Source: Solirubrobacteraceae bacterium
Lineage (GTDB): Bacteria; Actinomycetota; Thermoleophilia; Solirubrobacterales; Solirubrobacteraceae
DNA: 64,000 nucleotides
Assembly: GCA_030447505.1 (NCBI GenBank)
Contig: JAUJOT010000003.1
Span: 124,001 to 188,000, forward strand
Reading direction: 5' to 3'
Shown: positions 40,653-49,333 of the stretch, piece after piece
Layout of the letters: every line of letters starts with the position of its first letter
How positions within the stretch are numbered: position 1 is the stretch's first letter
Program-made: the position numbers and the translations under genes
Notes under the pieces: generated by a model
Told to the model about the DNA's origin: nothing
The model's input: only the letters and a program-made list of their open reading frames with translations
The model's database searches: none

Positions 40653-41567
40653 ATGATCGGGCAGACTCCGCGGGTGCGGCTGGCTCTGATCGCGAATCCC
40701 CGCTCGGGGACGGCTCCCGCGCCCGAGCGGCTCGAGGCGCTGCTGGGCGCCGACGGCGCGCAGGTCTCATGCACGCCGATCGAGCAGATCGCCGACGGCG
40801 ACGGCGGCGATCTCGAGGCCCGGGCGCTTCGCGCGCTACAGCGCGCAGGCACGCCCGATCGGATCGTCGTCGCCGGCGGCGATGGCTCGATCGGCCCGGC
40901 CGCACTCTGCGCGGCGCAGCTGAGCGTGCCGCTCGCCGTGATCGCCGTCGGCACCGCGAACGACTTCGCCCGCACCAAGCAGCTGCCGCTCGACGACATC
41001 GAGGCGGCCTGCGCGCTGGCCCGCGATCCGCTCGCGCGAGCACGGCACGCCGAGCTCGGCATGGCCGGCGAGCGCCCGTTCGTCAACGCCGCCGCGGCCG
41101 GGCTGTCCGTCGCCGCCGCGCACGCTGCCAAGCCGCACAAGCCACGCCTCGGCCCGCTCGCCTACGTCGTCGGTGCGATCAAGGCCGGCGTCACGGCGAA
41201 GCCGCTGCGCTGCGCGGTCGCCTGCGACGGCGAGCCCTGCTACGAAGGCCCGGCGTGGCAGGTCGTGATCGGCGTCACCGGCGCGTTCGGCGCCGGCAGC
41301 GAGATCGGAGCGACGAGCACGGACGACGCAAAGCTCGACGTCGCCGTCGTGCCCGCGGGCTCGCGCGCCGGCCTGATCCGCCGCGCCTACGGGATGAGAA
41401 CCGGTCAACTGACGGAGCAGTCCGACGTCACGCACGAGCGCGCGGCGGCGATCGACGTCGAGGTCGCCGGGCATCCCGCCTTCAACGTGGACGGCGAGAC
41501 GTGCCGCTGCGAACCGGCGCGCTTCAGGCTGCACGCGAAGGGATTCGACGTCGTGACGCCGTCATGA
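40653..41567 (+). CDS. Diacylglycerol kinase-family lipid kinase
   Basis: About 304 residues (ATG 40653; GTG 40674 is also possible). The DAGK catalytic features are present: ALIANPRSGTAP, nucleotide loop VVAGGDGSIGPAAL and AVGTANDFARTKQLP, and the late VNAAAAGLSVAA. Members phosphorylate diacylglycerol or sphingoid-like lipids. It overlaps the phospholipase-D gene by 4 bp. Confidence 0.9.
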   Translation: MIGQTPRVRLALIANPRSGTAPAPERLEALLGADGAQVSCTPIEQIADGDGGDLEARALRALQRAGTPDRIVVAGGDGSIGPAALCAAQLSVPLAVIAVGTANDFARTKQLPLDDIEAACALARDPLARARHAELGMAGERPFVNAAAAGLSVAAAHAAKPHKPRLGPLAYVVGAIKAGVTAKPLRCAVACDGEPCYEGPAWQVVIGVTGAFGAGSEIGATSTDDAKLDVAVVPAGSRAGLIRRAYGMRTGQLTEQSDVTHERAAAIDVEVAGHPAFNVDGETCRCEPARFRLHAKGFDVVTPS

Positions 41568-42838
41568 ACAAGCGCTGGCCGGCGGCGCTCGCCCTCGCCG
41601 CCGTGGCCTGGTACTCGAGCGACTCGCTGCGCCACCGCCGCGAGCGGGGGCAGGGATATGAGCTGCGCGGAGAGGACATCGAGGTCGGCTCGGCGCAGTT
41701 CCTGCGCGCGACGGAGGCGATCACGATGGCCCCGATCGCCTACGGCAACGACATCGAGCTGCTGATCAACGGCGACGAGATCTTTCCCGCGATGATCGAC
41801 ACGATGCGCAGCGCGCAGCGCTCGCTGAACTTCCTCTCCTATCTGTACTGGAGCGGCGAGATCGGCTCCGAGATCGCCGCCGCTCTGTGTGACCGCGCGA
41901 AGGCCGGCGTCGACGTCAACGTCCTGCTCGACGCGGTCGGCAGCGTCAAGATGGACCGCAACCTCGTCCGCGAGATGGGCGACTCGGGCGTGACGTTCGC
42001 CTACTTCCGCCCTCCCAAGCCGTATGCCGTACGGCGTCTGAACAACCGCACGCACCGCAAGCTTCTGATCGTCGACGGCGAGGTCGGGATGATCGGCGGC
42101 GTCGGGATCGCCGACCAGTGGACCGGCAACGCGCAGGACCCAGACCACTGGCGCGACACGCACGTGCGCGTCCGCGGGCCGATCGTGCGCGGACTGCAGG
42201 GGGCGTTCGCCGAGAACTGGCTCGAGGCGACGGGCGACGTCCTCGTCGGCCGCTCGTACCTGCCTCAACTGCAGCCGGTCAGCGACAACGGCGCGATGCA
42301 GGTCGTCCGCTCGACTGCGACCGTCGGCGACACGAACGTCGAGGCGCTCTACTTCCTCGCGATCGAGTGCGCGCGCAAGAGCCTGTACCTGACGTCGGCC
42401 TACTTCGCCCCGCGCCCGGCGTTCATCAAGGCGCTGACCGACGCGGCGCAGCGCGGCGTCGACGTGCGCGTGCTCGTTCCCGGGCCGCACAGCGACAAGG
42501 AGATCGTCCGCCAGGCCGGACGCGCCGGCTATGAGGAGCTGCTCGACGGCGGCGTGCGGATCTTCGAGTACGCCCCCACGATGGTCCACGCCAAGACGCT
42601 CACGATCGACGGCGTCTGGTGCTCAATCGGCTCGGTGAACTTCGACAACCGCTCGTTTCAGCTGCAGGACGAGGTGACGCTCTGCGTCTGCTCGAGCGAC
42701 TTCGCCCGACTGCTCGACGAGCAGTTCGAGCGCGACCTCGAGCGCTCGGCGGAGATCGAGCTGGGGCGCTGGAACGGACGGCCGCTGCTCAATCGCGTCA
42801 GCGAGGCGGTGACGAAGGTCGCGCGGCGCGAGCTGTGA
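41564..42838 (+). CDS. Cardiolipin-synthase-like phospholipase D protein
   Basis: 424 residues with an N-terminal membrane anchor and two PLD domains. The first HKD is in NRTHRKLLIVDGEVGMIGG, the second in MVHAKTLTIDGVWCSIGSVN, both with HxK(x)4D complete. It should condense phosphatidylglycerol or hydrolyse phospholipids at the membrane. Coupled to the upstream lipid kinase (ATGA overlap). Exact reaction not determinable. Confidence 0.92.
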   Translation: MNKRWPAALALAAVAWYSSDSLRHRRERGQGYELRGEDIEVGSAQFLRATEAITMAPIAYGNDIELLINGDEIFPAMIDTMRSAQRSLNFLSYLYWSGEIGSEIAAALCDRAKAGVDVNVLLDAVGSVKMDRNLVREMGDSGVTFAYFRPPKPYAVRRLNNRTHRKLLIVDGEVGMIGGVGIADQWTGNAQDPDHWRDTHVRVRGPIVRGLQGAFAENWLEATGDVLVGRSYLPQLQPVSDNGAMQVVRSTATVGDTNVEALYFLAIECARKSLYLTSAYFAPRPAFIKALTDAAQRGVDVRVLVPGPHSDKEIVRQAGRAGYEELLDGGVRIFEYAPTMVHAKTLTIDGVWCSIGSVNFDNRSFQLQDEVTLCVCSSDFARLLDEQFERDLERSAEIELGRWNGRPLLNRVSEAVTKVARREL

Positions 42839-42853
42839 GGCGCGCGGCGGCCG

Positions 42854-43036
42854 CTACTTCGCGGCCGCGCCCGTGCCGTGATCCTCAAGCTTCAGGTCGA
42901 CGTCGCCGCTCTTGTCGGCCGTCTCGATCAGGAGGTCGGTCAGTTGCTCGGGCAGCAGGCTGCGCGACTCAAAGCGCGCGGTGGCGAAGCTGACGGCCTG
43001 ACCGCCGCCTGTCTTCAGTGTGTCTACGTCGCTCAT
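42854..43036 (-). CDS. Small conserved-looking protein, unknown
   Basis: 60 residues from ATG 43036. Sequence MSDVDTLKTGGGQAVSFATA followed by RFESRSLLPEQLTDLLIETA and an acidic end. No domain recognised. Converges on the phospholipase-D gene. Confidence 0.5.
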   Translation of the reverse strand: MSDVDTLKTGGGQAVSFATARFESRSLLPEQLTDLLIETADKSGDVDLKLEDHGTGAAAK

Positions 43037-43332
43037 GCGGTCTACTCCTCGTCGTGGGACATGCCGTGCGGGCCCTGCGCGCCGGCGCTGCTCGCGCGCC
43101 GCGACGACCCGCGGGTATAGCCGTACAGCGTGACGTCCGCGGGCACGGCAGAACAGTCCTTCCCGCCGTCTGGGGGGGTCGTTGCACCTCTGCAGGGCCA
43201 CGACGTGCGCGTCATCGAGCGCGAGATGCCGGCCGTGGCACGTCGCATCCGCGCCGCGATCGACGCGCGCCGGACGGGCGAGCGGCAGCGCTGAGCGCGT
43301 CGGGGCCGCAACCACGCGCCGGCGGCAGCGCC

Positions 43333-43554
43333 TCAGGTGGCGGCGCCGAAGCCGACCCGATGCTCGTCGCGCGACGTGCGCACGTACACCACCTCGCGGA
43401 GGTTCAGCCGGACCGTCCCGTCATCGACCGCCAGGTCGTGCCAGTCGGCGCCCGCGACGGCCTGCAGGAGCGCGTCGAGCGCGTCGTCCTCGATCCGCAC
43501 CGCCAGCACCTCGGTTCCGCCGCTGAAGCCGATCGTCACGCGTTGCAGAGCCAT
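43333..43554 (-). CDS. Small protein next to the epimerase gene
   Basis: 73 residues; overlaps the stop of the epimerase gene (TGATG), so it is translationally coupled. Beta-rich: VTIGFSGGTEVLAVRIEDD, LNLREVVYVRTSRDEHRVGF. No family recognised; coupling suggests a conserved partner of the epimerase. Confidence 0.65.
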   Translation of the reverse strand: MALQRVTIGFSGGTEVLAVRIEDDALDALLQAVAGADWHDLAVDDGTVRLNLREVVYVRTSRDEHRVGFGAAT

Positions 43555-43973
43555 CAGTGCACCTGCGCCGGTTGGACGATCTCGGTCAGCAGCCCGCCCG
43601 CGGTCTTCGGGTGCAGGAATGCGACGCGCGAGTTGCGGATGCCGATCCGCGGGGTCTCGTCGATGAGCTTCAAACCTGCCTCCTTCAAGGACGCGAGCGT
43701 CGCCTCGATGTCGTCGACCTGGTAGGCGACGTGGTGCATGCCCGGTCCCTTCTTGGCGATGAACTTGCCGACCGGCGTTTCCGGCCCGGTCGCTGCCAGC
43801 AGCTCGATGTGATTCTCGCCGACGTCGAGCAGCACGGCCTCGACGCCCTGCTCGGTGACGGTCTCGCGGTGCACGAGCGTCATGCCGTAGTCGCGCTCGT
43901 AGAGCTCCAGCGACGCGTCGATGTCCTCGACGGCGACGCCGATGTGATCGACGCGGTTGAACATTGCGCGCAT
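43554..43973 (-). CDS. mce: Methylmalonyl-CoA epimerase
   Basis: 139 residues, a vicinal-oxygen-chelate fold. Metal ligands visible: His in FNRVDHIGVAVED, His in PGMHHVAYQVDD, and the Glu/Gln positions in GENHIELLAATG and GGLLTEIVQP. It interconverts (R)- and (S)-methylmalonyl-CoA in propionate metabolism. Related glyoxalase-type enzymes share the fold, but the full-length match to the epimerase pattern (LTEPxGPxSPV.KFI-like ATGPETPVGKFIAKKG) favours this call. Confidence 0.9.
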   Translation of the reverse strand: MRAMFNRVDHIGVAVEDIDASLELYERDYGMTLVHRETVTEQGVEAVLLDVGENHIELLAATGPETPVGKFIAKKGPGMHHVAYQVDDIEATLASLKEAGLKLIDETPRIGIRNSRVAFLHPKTAGGLLTEIVQPAQVH

Positions 43974-44061
43974 CCTACGGCTGCGCGCCGTCGCCCGTCC
44001 GCAGCGCGCGACGACAACGATCGTCGTCGCTGCGATCGCACGCCCGCCGCGTCGCCGGTCG

Positions 44062-45651
44062 TCAACCGTCGGGCGGCGGCGCGGACGTTCGCGCGTTGCG
44101 CGGGTCCGCCTGCGGTCCGGGCGCTGCGGCGGCCACGACGCGCAGGCCCTGCTGGCCGCCGTTGCGCTGCATGCGCGGCACGCCCTTCATGATGCGGTCG
44201 ATGTCCTCGCGCTCGAGCACCTCGTTCTCGAGCAGCGACTGGGCGAACTCCTCGAGCTTGCCGCGCTGGCGCGTCAGCAGCTCGTGCGCCGCGCGCTGGG
44301 CCTCGAACGCGAGCTCCTGCTGCTCCTCGTCGCGCACGCGGCGGAACTGCTCCGAGCTCGCATCGCCCTCGGCGATCGCGCGCTGCGCGGTCCCGGGCGT
44401 TCCCATCGCGTAGTCGTAGACCATCGCGCGGGCGACCTCGGCGACGCGCTTGAGGTCGTCCGACGCTCCCGTCGTCACCTCGCCGAAGACGATCTGCTCG
44501 GCGATCCGCCCGCCGAGCAGGACCGTCATGTGGTCGATCAGCTCCTCGCGCGTCTTGAGGTAGCGATCCTCGTCGGGCAGGTTGAGCGTGTAGCCGAGCG
44601 CGCGCCCGCGCGGGACGATCGAGATCTTGTGCACGCGGTCGACGCCGGGCAGCAGCTCGGCGCAGAGCGCGTGTCCGGCCTCGTGGTAGGCGACGACGCG
44701 CTTCTCGTGCGCGTTGAGGATCCGTCGCGACTGCACGCCGGCGATGACGCGCTCGAGCGCCTGGTCGAAGTCGGCGCGGCTGAGCGCGACGCCCTTGCGC
44801 CGCGCGCAGCGGATCGCCGCCTCGTTGCAGAGGTTCGCCAGATCGGCGCCCGTCAGGCCGCTCGTCTGCGCCGCGACGTTCGCCAGGTCGACGTCGTCGC
44901 GCAGCGGCTTGTCGCGCGTGTGGACGCCGAGGATCCGCTCGCGGCCGCCGACGTCGGGCGGCGAGACGAACACCTGACGGTCGAAGCGGCCGGGGCGCAG
45001 CAGCGCCGGGTCGAGCTTCTCGAGCAGGTTCGAGGCCGCCATGACGACGATGTCGCCGGTCGAGTTGAAGCCGTCCATCTCGACGAGCAGCTGGTTGAGC
45101 GTCTGCTCGCGCTCGCCCGAGAAGTCCGAGCCGCGGCGCCCGCCGACGGCGTCGAGCTCGTCGATGAAGATGATCGCCGGCGCGTGCTTGCGCGCCTCGC
45201 GGAACAGGCGCCGGATGCGAGCGGCGCCGAGGCCGGCGAACATCTCGACGAACGAGGCCGCCGACTGGGAGAAGAACTGCGCGCCGGACTCGTGCGCGAC
45301 GGCCTTGGCGAGCAGCGTCTTGCCGGTGCCGGGCGGCCCGTGCAGCAGGACGCCGGCGGGGACGCGCGCGCCCAGCTTGCGGAAGTGCTTGGGATTTCGC
45401 AGGAACTCGACGACCTCGCGCAGCTCGTCCTTCGCCTCGTCGACGCCGGCGATGTCGTCCCATCCGATCGACGTCTTCACCTCGGGCTTGATCTGTACCG
45501 GCTTCGTGCGCGGCATCAGCTTCAGCGTCCGCCACAGGAAGAAGCAGATCAGGAACATGAAAAGGATCGTGAATACGCCCGACCACTCCAGCCCGAAGTC
45601 CTTGACGCTGTCGAGGAAGCTCTGCTGCGGTACGGCTGGGGCCGCGTTCAT
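44062..45651 (-). CDS. ftsH: FtsH-like AAA ATPase/zinc metalloprotease
   Basis: 529 residues. One N-terminal helix (WSGVFTILFMFLICFFLW), then an AAA module with Walker A GPPGTGKTLLAKAVAH, Walker B IIFIDELDAVGG and arginine finger LLRPGRFDRQV, then an M41 protease domain with zinc motif VAYHEAGHALCAE. Typical FtsH has two N-terminal helices and a periplasmic domain; here both the first helix and that domain are missing, so topology is altered. A pore-loop FVEMFAGLGAARIRRLF is present. Probably membrane-protein quality control. Confidence 0.93.
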   Translation of the reverse strand: MNAAPAVPQQSFLDSVKDFGLEWSGVFTILFMFLICFFLWRTLKLMPRTKPVQIKPEVKTSIGWDDIAGVDEAKDELREVVEFLRNPKHFRKLGARVPAGVLLHGPPGTGKTLLAKAVAHESGAQFFSQSAASFVEMFAGLGAARIRRLFREARKHAPAIIFIDELDAVGGRRGSDFSGEREQTLNQLLVEMDGFNSTGDIVVMAASNLLEKLDPALLRPGRFDRQVFVSPPDVGGRERILGVHTRDKPLRDDVDLANVAAQTSGLTGADLANLCNEAAIRCARRKGVALSRADFDQALERVIAGVQSRRILNAHEKRVVAYHEAGHALCAELLPGVDRVHKISIVPRGRALGYTLNLPDEDRYLKTREELIDHMTVLLGGRIAEQIVFGEVTTGASDDLKRVAEVARAMVYDYAMGTPGTAQRAIAEGDASSEQFRRVRDEEQQELAFEAQRAAHELLTRQRGKLEEFAQSLLENEVLEREDIDRIMKGVPRMQRNGGQQGLRVVAAAAPGPQADPRNARTSAPPPDG

Positions 45652-45693
45652 GCGTTCGTGCCTTTGGCGTTCATGCCTCTGTGCCTTCCGTGG

Positions 45694-46485
45694 TTATCCG
45701 CTTGGCGGTGTCTCGACGCGCAGGATCTCGGCGAGCGCGGCGCGCCCCACCTCGAGCTGGTGCTCGCTGGGCTCGCGCGTGCCGAGCAGGCGCTGCAGCT
45801 CGTGGCCGGGACGGCGCAGGGCGCGAGCGGCGGCGCTGCCGGCGTGCTTCTCGGTCCAGACGAACACCTCGACGGCGATCCCCAGCGACGCCACGCCGAC
45901 CGCGAAGTGCGCGGCCGGGCCGGGGCGGTCGAGCGTGTGGCGCAGCAGCGCGGCGCCGGCGAGGTTCGAGGCCAGCAGCGGCGTCATCAGGTGCGAGCCG
46001 CAGCGGTCGTGCTCCTTGGCGGCGTCGGCGGCGTCGGGCTGATCGTCCTCGTAGGCGGCGATCGACTTGTGCTCGACCCCGTGGTACTCGGCGAGCTCGC
46101 CGCCTCGCAGCGCGACGATGCTCGGCAGCAGCGAGACGGCGGCGATCACCGCCTCGGCACGGGTACCGCCCTTCAGGCGGCTGCGCAGCAGCCGGCCACC
46201 GCCGGCCGCGGCGACCATCGAGCCGAGCACCTTGACGTCCTGGAAGGGCAGCTTCGCCTCGGGCAGCGCGCGCTTGACGAGCGGGATCACGACGATCGCC
46301 TCGCCGAGGCGCACGACGCCGCGCACGCCGGCGAGCTTCTCGACGCCCGGCAGGCGCGGCTTGCGTCCCGAGGCGGTGCCGATCGTCCCGTCACGGCGCC
46401 GCACGGCGGCCGCCCAGTGCGTCGGGCCGTGGACGAGCAGCCCGTTGCGCAGCGCCATACCGCCGAGTCGCAGCTTGTCAGCCAC
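45694..46485 (-). CDS. DUF1385 family membrane protein
   Basis: 263 residues with the DUF1385 pattern: early GGMALRNGLLVHGPTHWAAA, central RGGELAEYHGVEHKSIAAYE and CGSHLMTPLLASN. Members are multi-helix proteins of unknown activity, often annotated as metal-dependent enzymes because of the conserved His/Glu in YHGVEHK. The stop of the upstream M20 gene overlaps its start by 8 bp. Confidence 0.88.
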   Translation of the reverse strand: MADKLRLGGMALRNGLLVHGPTHWAAAVRRRDGTIGTASGRKPRLPGVEKLAGVRGVVRLGEAIVVIPLVKRALPEAKLPFQDVKVLGSMVAAAGGGRLLRSRLKGGTRAEAVIAAVSLLPSIVALRGGELAEYHGVEHKSIAAYEDDQPDAADAAKEHDRCGSHLMTPLLASNLAGAALLRHTLDRPGPAAHFAVGVASLGIAVEVFVWTEKHAGSAAARALRRPGHELQRLLGTREPSEHQLEVGRAALAEILRVETPPSG

Positions 46486-47806
46486 CGAGCATCTCCTTGC
46501 AGACGTCGCGAAAGAAGGTCGACGCGAAGCCCAGGTCGCGGACGTCGATGCGCTCGTCGGCCGCGTGGATCAGGGGTGATGTCACGTGGATCGTCATGTG
46601 GCGCTGGGGGAAGAACCCGTACGCGACGCAGTCCGGGAACGCGTCGCGGAAGGTACGCGAGTCCGTGAACCCCGGCAGGATCGTCGGAACGACGCGCGAG
46701 CCGGGGTCGTTGACGCGCAGCCAGCTCTCGATCGCGCTCATCAGCGGCGAATCGGGGGGCGATCCATTTCCGACCACCTGCTCGGTGAACTCCAGGCGAT
46801 AGCCGTCGTCGCCGAGCACCTCGCGGATGCGCGCGAGCGCGTGCTCCTCGCCCAGCCCCGGCGGGACGCGGCAGTCGACGCGCAGCTCCGCGCTCGCCGG
46901 GATGACGTTGATCTTCTCCGAGCCCCAGATCCGCGTCGGCGTGAGCGTCACGCCGAGCAGCGGCTCGACGAGCAGCGCGAGCCTGGCGTCGTTCGCGCGC
47001 AGGCGCTCGAGCGCGAACTCGACCCCGCCGACCGCGCCGTTGACCTCGAGCCCGAGCCCCTCCAGCAGCGCGCGCGGCCCCTCCGTCAGGTCGTAGCCCG
47101 GCTGGCGCTCGCCCATCCGCGCCAGCAGCGGCGCCATCTTCAGCAGCGCGTTGTCGCCGATCTTCGGGATCGAGGCGTGGCCGGCGGTCCCTTCGGTCAG
47201 CACGCGAAAGCGAAAGACGCCCTTCTCCCCGACGCAGACGCCGTAGAGGCGCTCGCCGTCGTAGGGGATCACGGCGCCGCCGCCCTCGTTGAGCAGGAAG
47301 TCGCAGCGCACGAGGTCGGGATGGTGCTCGCACAGCCAGATCGCCCCGAGCTCGCCGCCGACCTCCTCGTCGACGACCACGACGACGAGCAGATCGCCCT
47401 GCGCCGGGCGCCAGCCCGAACGCGCGAGCGACAGCGCCGCGGCGACCTCGGCCGCCGTCTGGGACTTCATGTCCAGCGCGCCGCGACCCCAGATGCAGCC
47501 GTCGGCGAGGTCGCCCGACCACGGGTCGTGCGTCCAGTCGGCGGCCGTGGCGAGCACGGTGTCGACGTGCGAGAGCAGGCACAGCACGGGTCCGTCGTCG
47601 AGGCCGCGCAGCCGCGCGACGAGGTTCGGCCGCTCGGGCACGGCGCCGACCAGATCGACCTCGAAGCCGGCGGCGCGCAGGTCGGCGCCGAGCCCCTCCT
47701 GCAGCACGCGCTCGTTGCCGGGCGGATTGACGGTGTTGCAGCGGATCAGGCGCTGGAGCAGCTCGGTCGCGTCCTGCTGAAGGTCTGCGGCCACGATCGC
47801 ATTCAT
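46478..47806 (-). CDS. M20-family metallopeptidase
   Basis: 442 residues. Zinc ligands: His in CLLSHVDTVLAT (HxD), Asp in WGRGALDMKSQTA, Glu pair in VVVDEEVGGELG, and later Glu/His in the catalytic domain, with a lid domain around residues 190-320. Family includes carboxypeptidase, succinyl-diaminopimelate desuccinylase and acetylornithine deacetylase-like enzymes; substrate not determinable. It overlaps the DUF1385 gene by 8 bp. Confidence 0.9.
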   Translation of the reverse strand: MNAIVAADLQQDATELLQRLIRCNTVNPPGNERVLQEGLGADLRAAGFEVDLVGAVPERPNLVARLRGLDDGPVLCLLSHVDTVLATAADWTHDPWSGDLADGCIWGRGALDMKSQTAAEVAAALSLARSGWRPAQGDLLVVVVVDEEVGGELGAIWLCEHHPDLVRCDFLLNEGGGAVIPYDGERLYGVCVGEKGVFRFRVLTEGTAGHASIPKIGDNALLKMAPLLARMGERQPGYDLTEGPRALLEGLGLEVNGAVGGVEFALERLRANDARLALLVEPLLGVTLTPTRIWGSEKINVIPASAELRVDCRVPPGLGEEHALARIREVLGDDGYRLEFTEQVVGNGSPPDSPLMSAIESWLRVNDPGSRVVPTILPGFTDSRTFRDAFPDCVAYGFFPQRHMTIHVTSPLIHAADERIDVRDLGFASTFFRDVCKEMLGG

Positions 47807-47873
47807 GCTAGTCCCCCACGACCGCGATCTCGATCGGGTCCGGACCCCATCTGCACTGCGGGGGCGAGCACCA

Positions 47874-49256
47874 TCAGGCGAGGCCCGCGCCGCGCAGGCA
47901 GCTCCGCGTGTGGCGGCCGCCGAGCGCGCGGCAGCGCGCCCTCAGCGCCTCGGACGTCGACTCGAGCGAGGCGAGCACGGAGCCGACGCCCTCATAGCAG
48001 TGCGCGCGATGCCGTGCCGGGGCGCGCGCGCAGAAGCGCGCGCCGCGCTCACCGGAGGCATCCGCATTGACGATCTCGCGCGAGACGCCGTACAGGCAGT
48101 CGCGTTCGTTGCGCTTCGCAAGGCGGCAGCTCGCCAGCGCCTTGTCTGCATCCTTGCCCACCGTTCCCGAGACGTCGCGGCCGAATGACTCGTAGCACGT
48201 CTTGACCCAGGCGCTCTCGCTGCGCCGGCACGCGTCCGCCGTCTTCTTCAGGTCACCGTTCTCGATGCGCAGGATGTTCGCCGTGACGAGCAGGTAGCAG
48301 TAGAGCTTGTGGCGCTCGGCGACCGCATTGCAGGGATAGATCGGGTCGTTCTTGCGCAGGTACTTCGAGCTCACGCCGTAGGAGGAGTTGAAGTTCTCCA
48401 TGAAGACGCCGCCGCTGCAGGAGACGCGATCGAAGCCGTTGCGCAGGTCGTCGCAGGTCTTCAGCGACGCCGGCAGGTCGTAGCCGGTGTAGATCATCAG
48501 CCCGTGCCCGAGGCCGTGGATGCACTGGTAGGCGAGAAAGGGCCGCTCGTTGATGTCTGGGTCGCTGCAGAGCCGGCGCGCGACGATCGCGAGCCTGTCG
48601 GTCGGCTGGCCGAGGAACGCGCGCTCGACGATGCCGTGGTAGTAGCCGGACGCGCAGACGGGGCTGCCGGCGATGAACGCCGTCCCGACGTCGTCGCTGA
48701 AGCGCGAAAGTGCGGCCGAGCCCATGCGGTGCGCGATGCGGTGACAGTCCGCCGCGAGCGCGCTGTTGGTCTGCAGCGTGCGCTGCAGCACGTCGAGCGC
48801 CGCCTTGGGTCCGTCGCTGTAGACGAGGTTGCCGAAGGCCTGCTCGAGGCACTCGCCGTCGCCGTCGCGGCAGTCGGCCAGGCGCTTGTCGTCGGGCGCG
48901 AACGGCTCGACGACCGCCTTGGCCGACCCGTCGGCGGCGCCGACGAAGGCGGCGAGGTCGCCCTTCTCGCGCTCGGAGAGCTTGTCCGCGAAGCCCGGCA
49001 TGATCCCTCCGGGCTTGCGCAGCTGCGCGAGGACACGTGCCGCGCTCGGGCGCGCGGCGTCGAGGTCGGGGCCGACGGTCGCCTTCGATCCGGCAGCCGT
49101 GAGCGTGTGGCAGCCGTCGCAGCCCTCGGAGGCGAACAGGCGCTTGCCGGCAAGCGGATCGCCCTTCTCTGCGGTCTCGTCGCTCGAGCAGGACGTGAGC
49201 CCGAGCACGACGAGCACGACGACGGCCCAGCCTGGCAGCGGACGTCCGCGGTTCAT
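47874..49256 (-). CDS. Lipoprotein: cytochrome c domain fused to a Cys/His-rich domain of unknown function
   Basis: About 460 residues from ATG 49256. Signal peptide ends in a lipobox (VLGLTSCSSD). A c-type haem motif CDGCH (SEGCDGCHTLTAAGS) with a distal Met (GGIMPGFADKLS) gives a compact cytochrome c. The remaining ~300 residues hold repeated Cys and His motifs: ADCHRIAHRMG, CASGYYHGIVERAF, CIHGLGHGLMIYTG and Cys-rich tail blocks. No known family was recognised for the second domain. An extracytoplasmic redox or metal protein is likely. Confidence 0.8.
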   Translation of the reverse strand: MNRGRPLPGWAVVVLVVLGLTSCSSDETAEKGDPLAGKRLFASEGCDGCHTLTAAGSKATVGPDLDAARPSAARVLAQLRKPGGIMPGFADKLSEREKGDLAAFVGAADGSAKAVVEPFAPDDKRLADCRDGDGECLEQAFGNLVYSDGPKAALDVLQRTLQTNSALAADCHRIAHRMGSAALSRFSDDVGTAFIAGSPVCASGYYHGIVERAFLGQPTDRLAIVARRLCSDPDINERPFLAYQCIHGLGHGLMIYTGYDLPASLKTCDDLRNGFDRVSCSGGVFMENFNSSYGVSSKYLRKNDPIYPCNAVAERHKLYCYLLVTANILRIENGDLKKTADACRRSESAWVKTCYESFGRDVSGTVGKDADKALASCRLAKRNERDCLYGVSREIVNADASGERGARFCARAPARHRAHCYEGVGSVLASLESTSEALRARCRALGGRHTRSCLRGAGLA

Positions 49257-49333
49257 CCGCCGCGACGATAGCCGCGGCGGCACCGGCGATGTCGCAGCTC
49301 AGCGCCGCGGCGGCGTATCTCCGCGGCGTCTGC

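Noticed and set aside
42838-42870. Rho-independent terminator between the PLD gene and the 60-residue gene
   Set aside because: The GCGGCCGC stem overlaps the end of a coding sequence and lacks a T run on either strand.
43957-46668. Plus-strand reading frame of about 900 codons across ftsH and DUF1385
   Set aside because: Antisense to two clearly recognisable genes; the composition is typical of shadow frames in GC-rich DNA.
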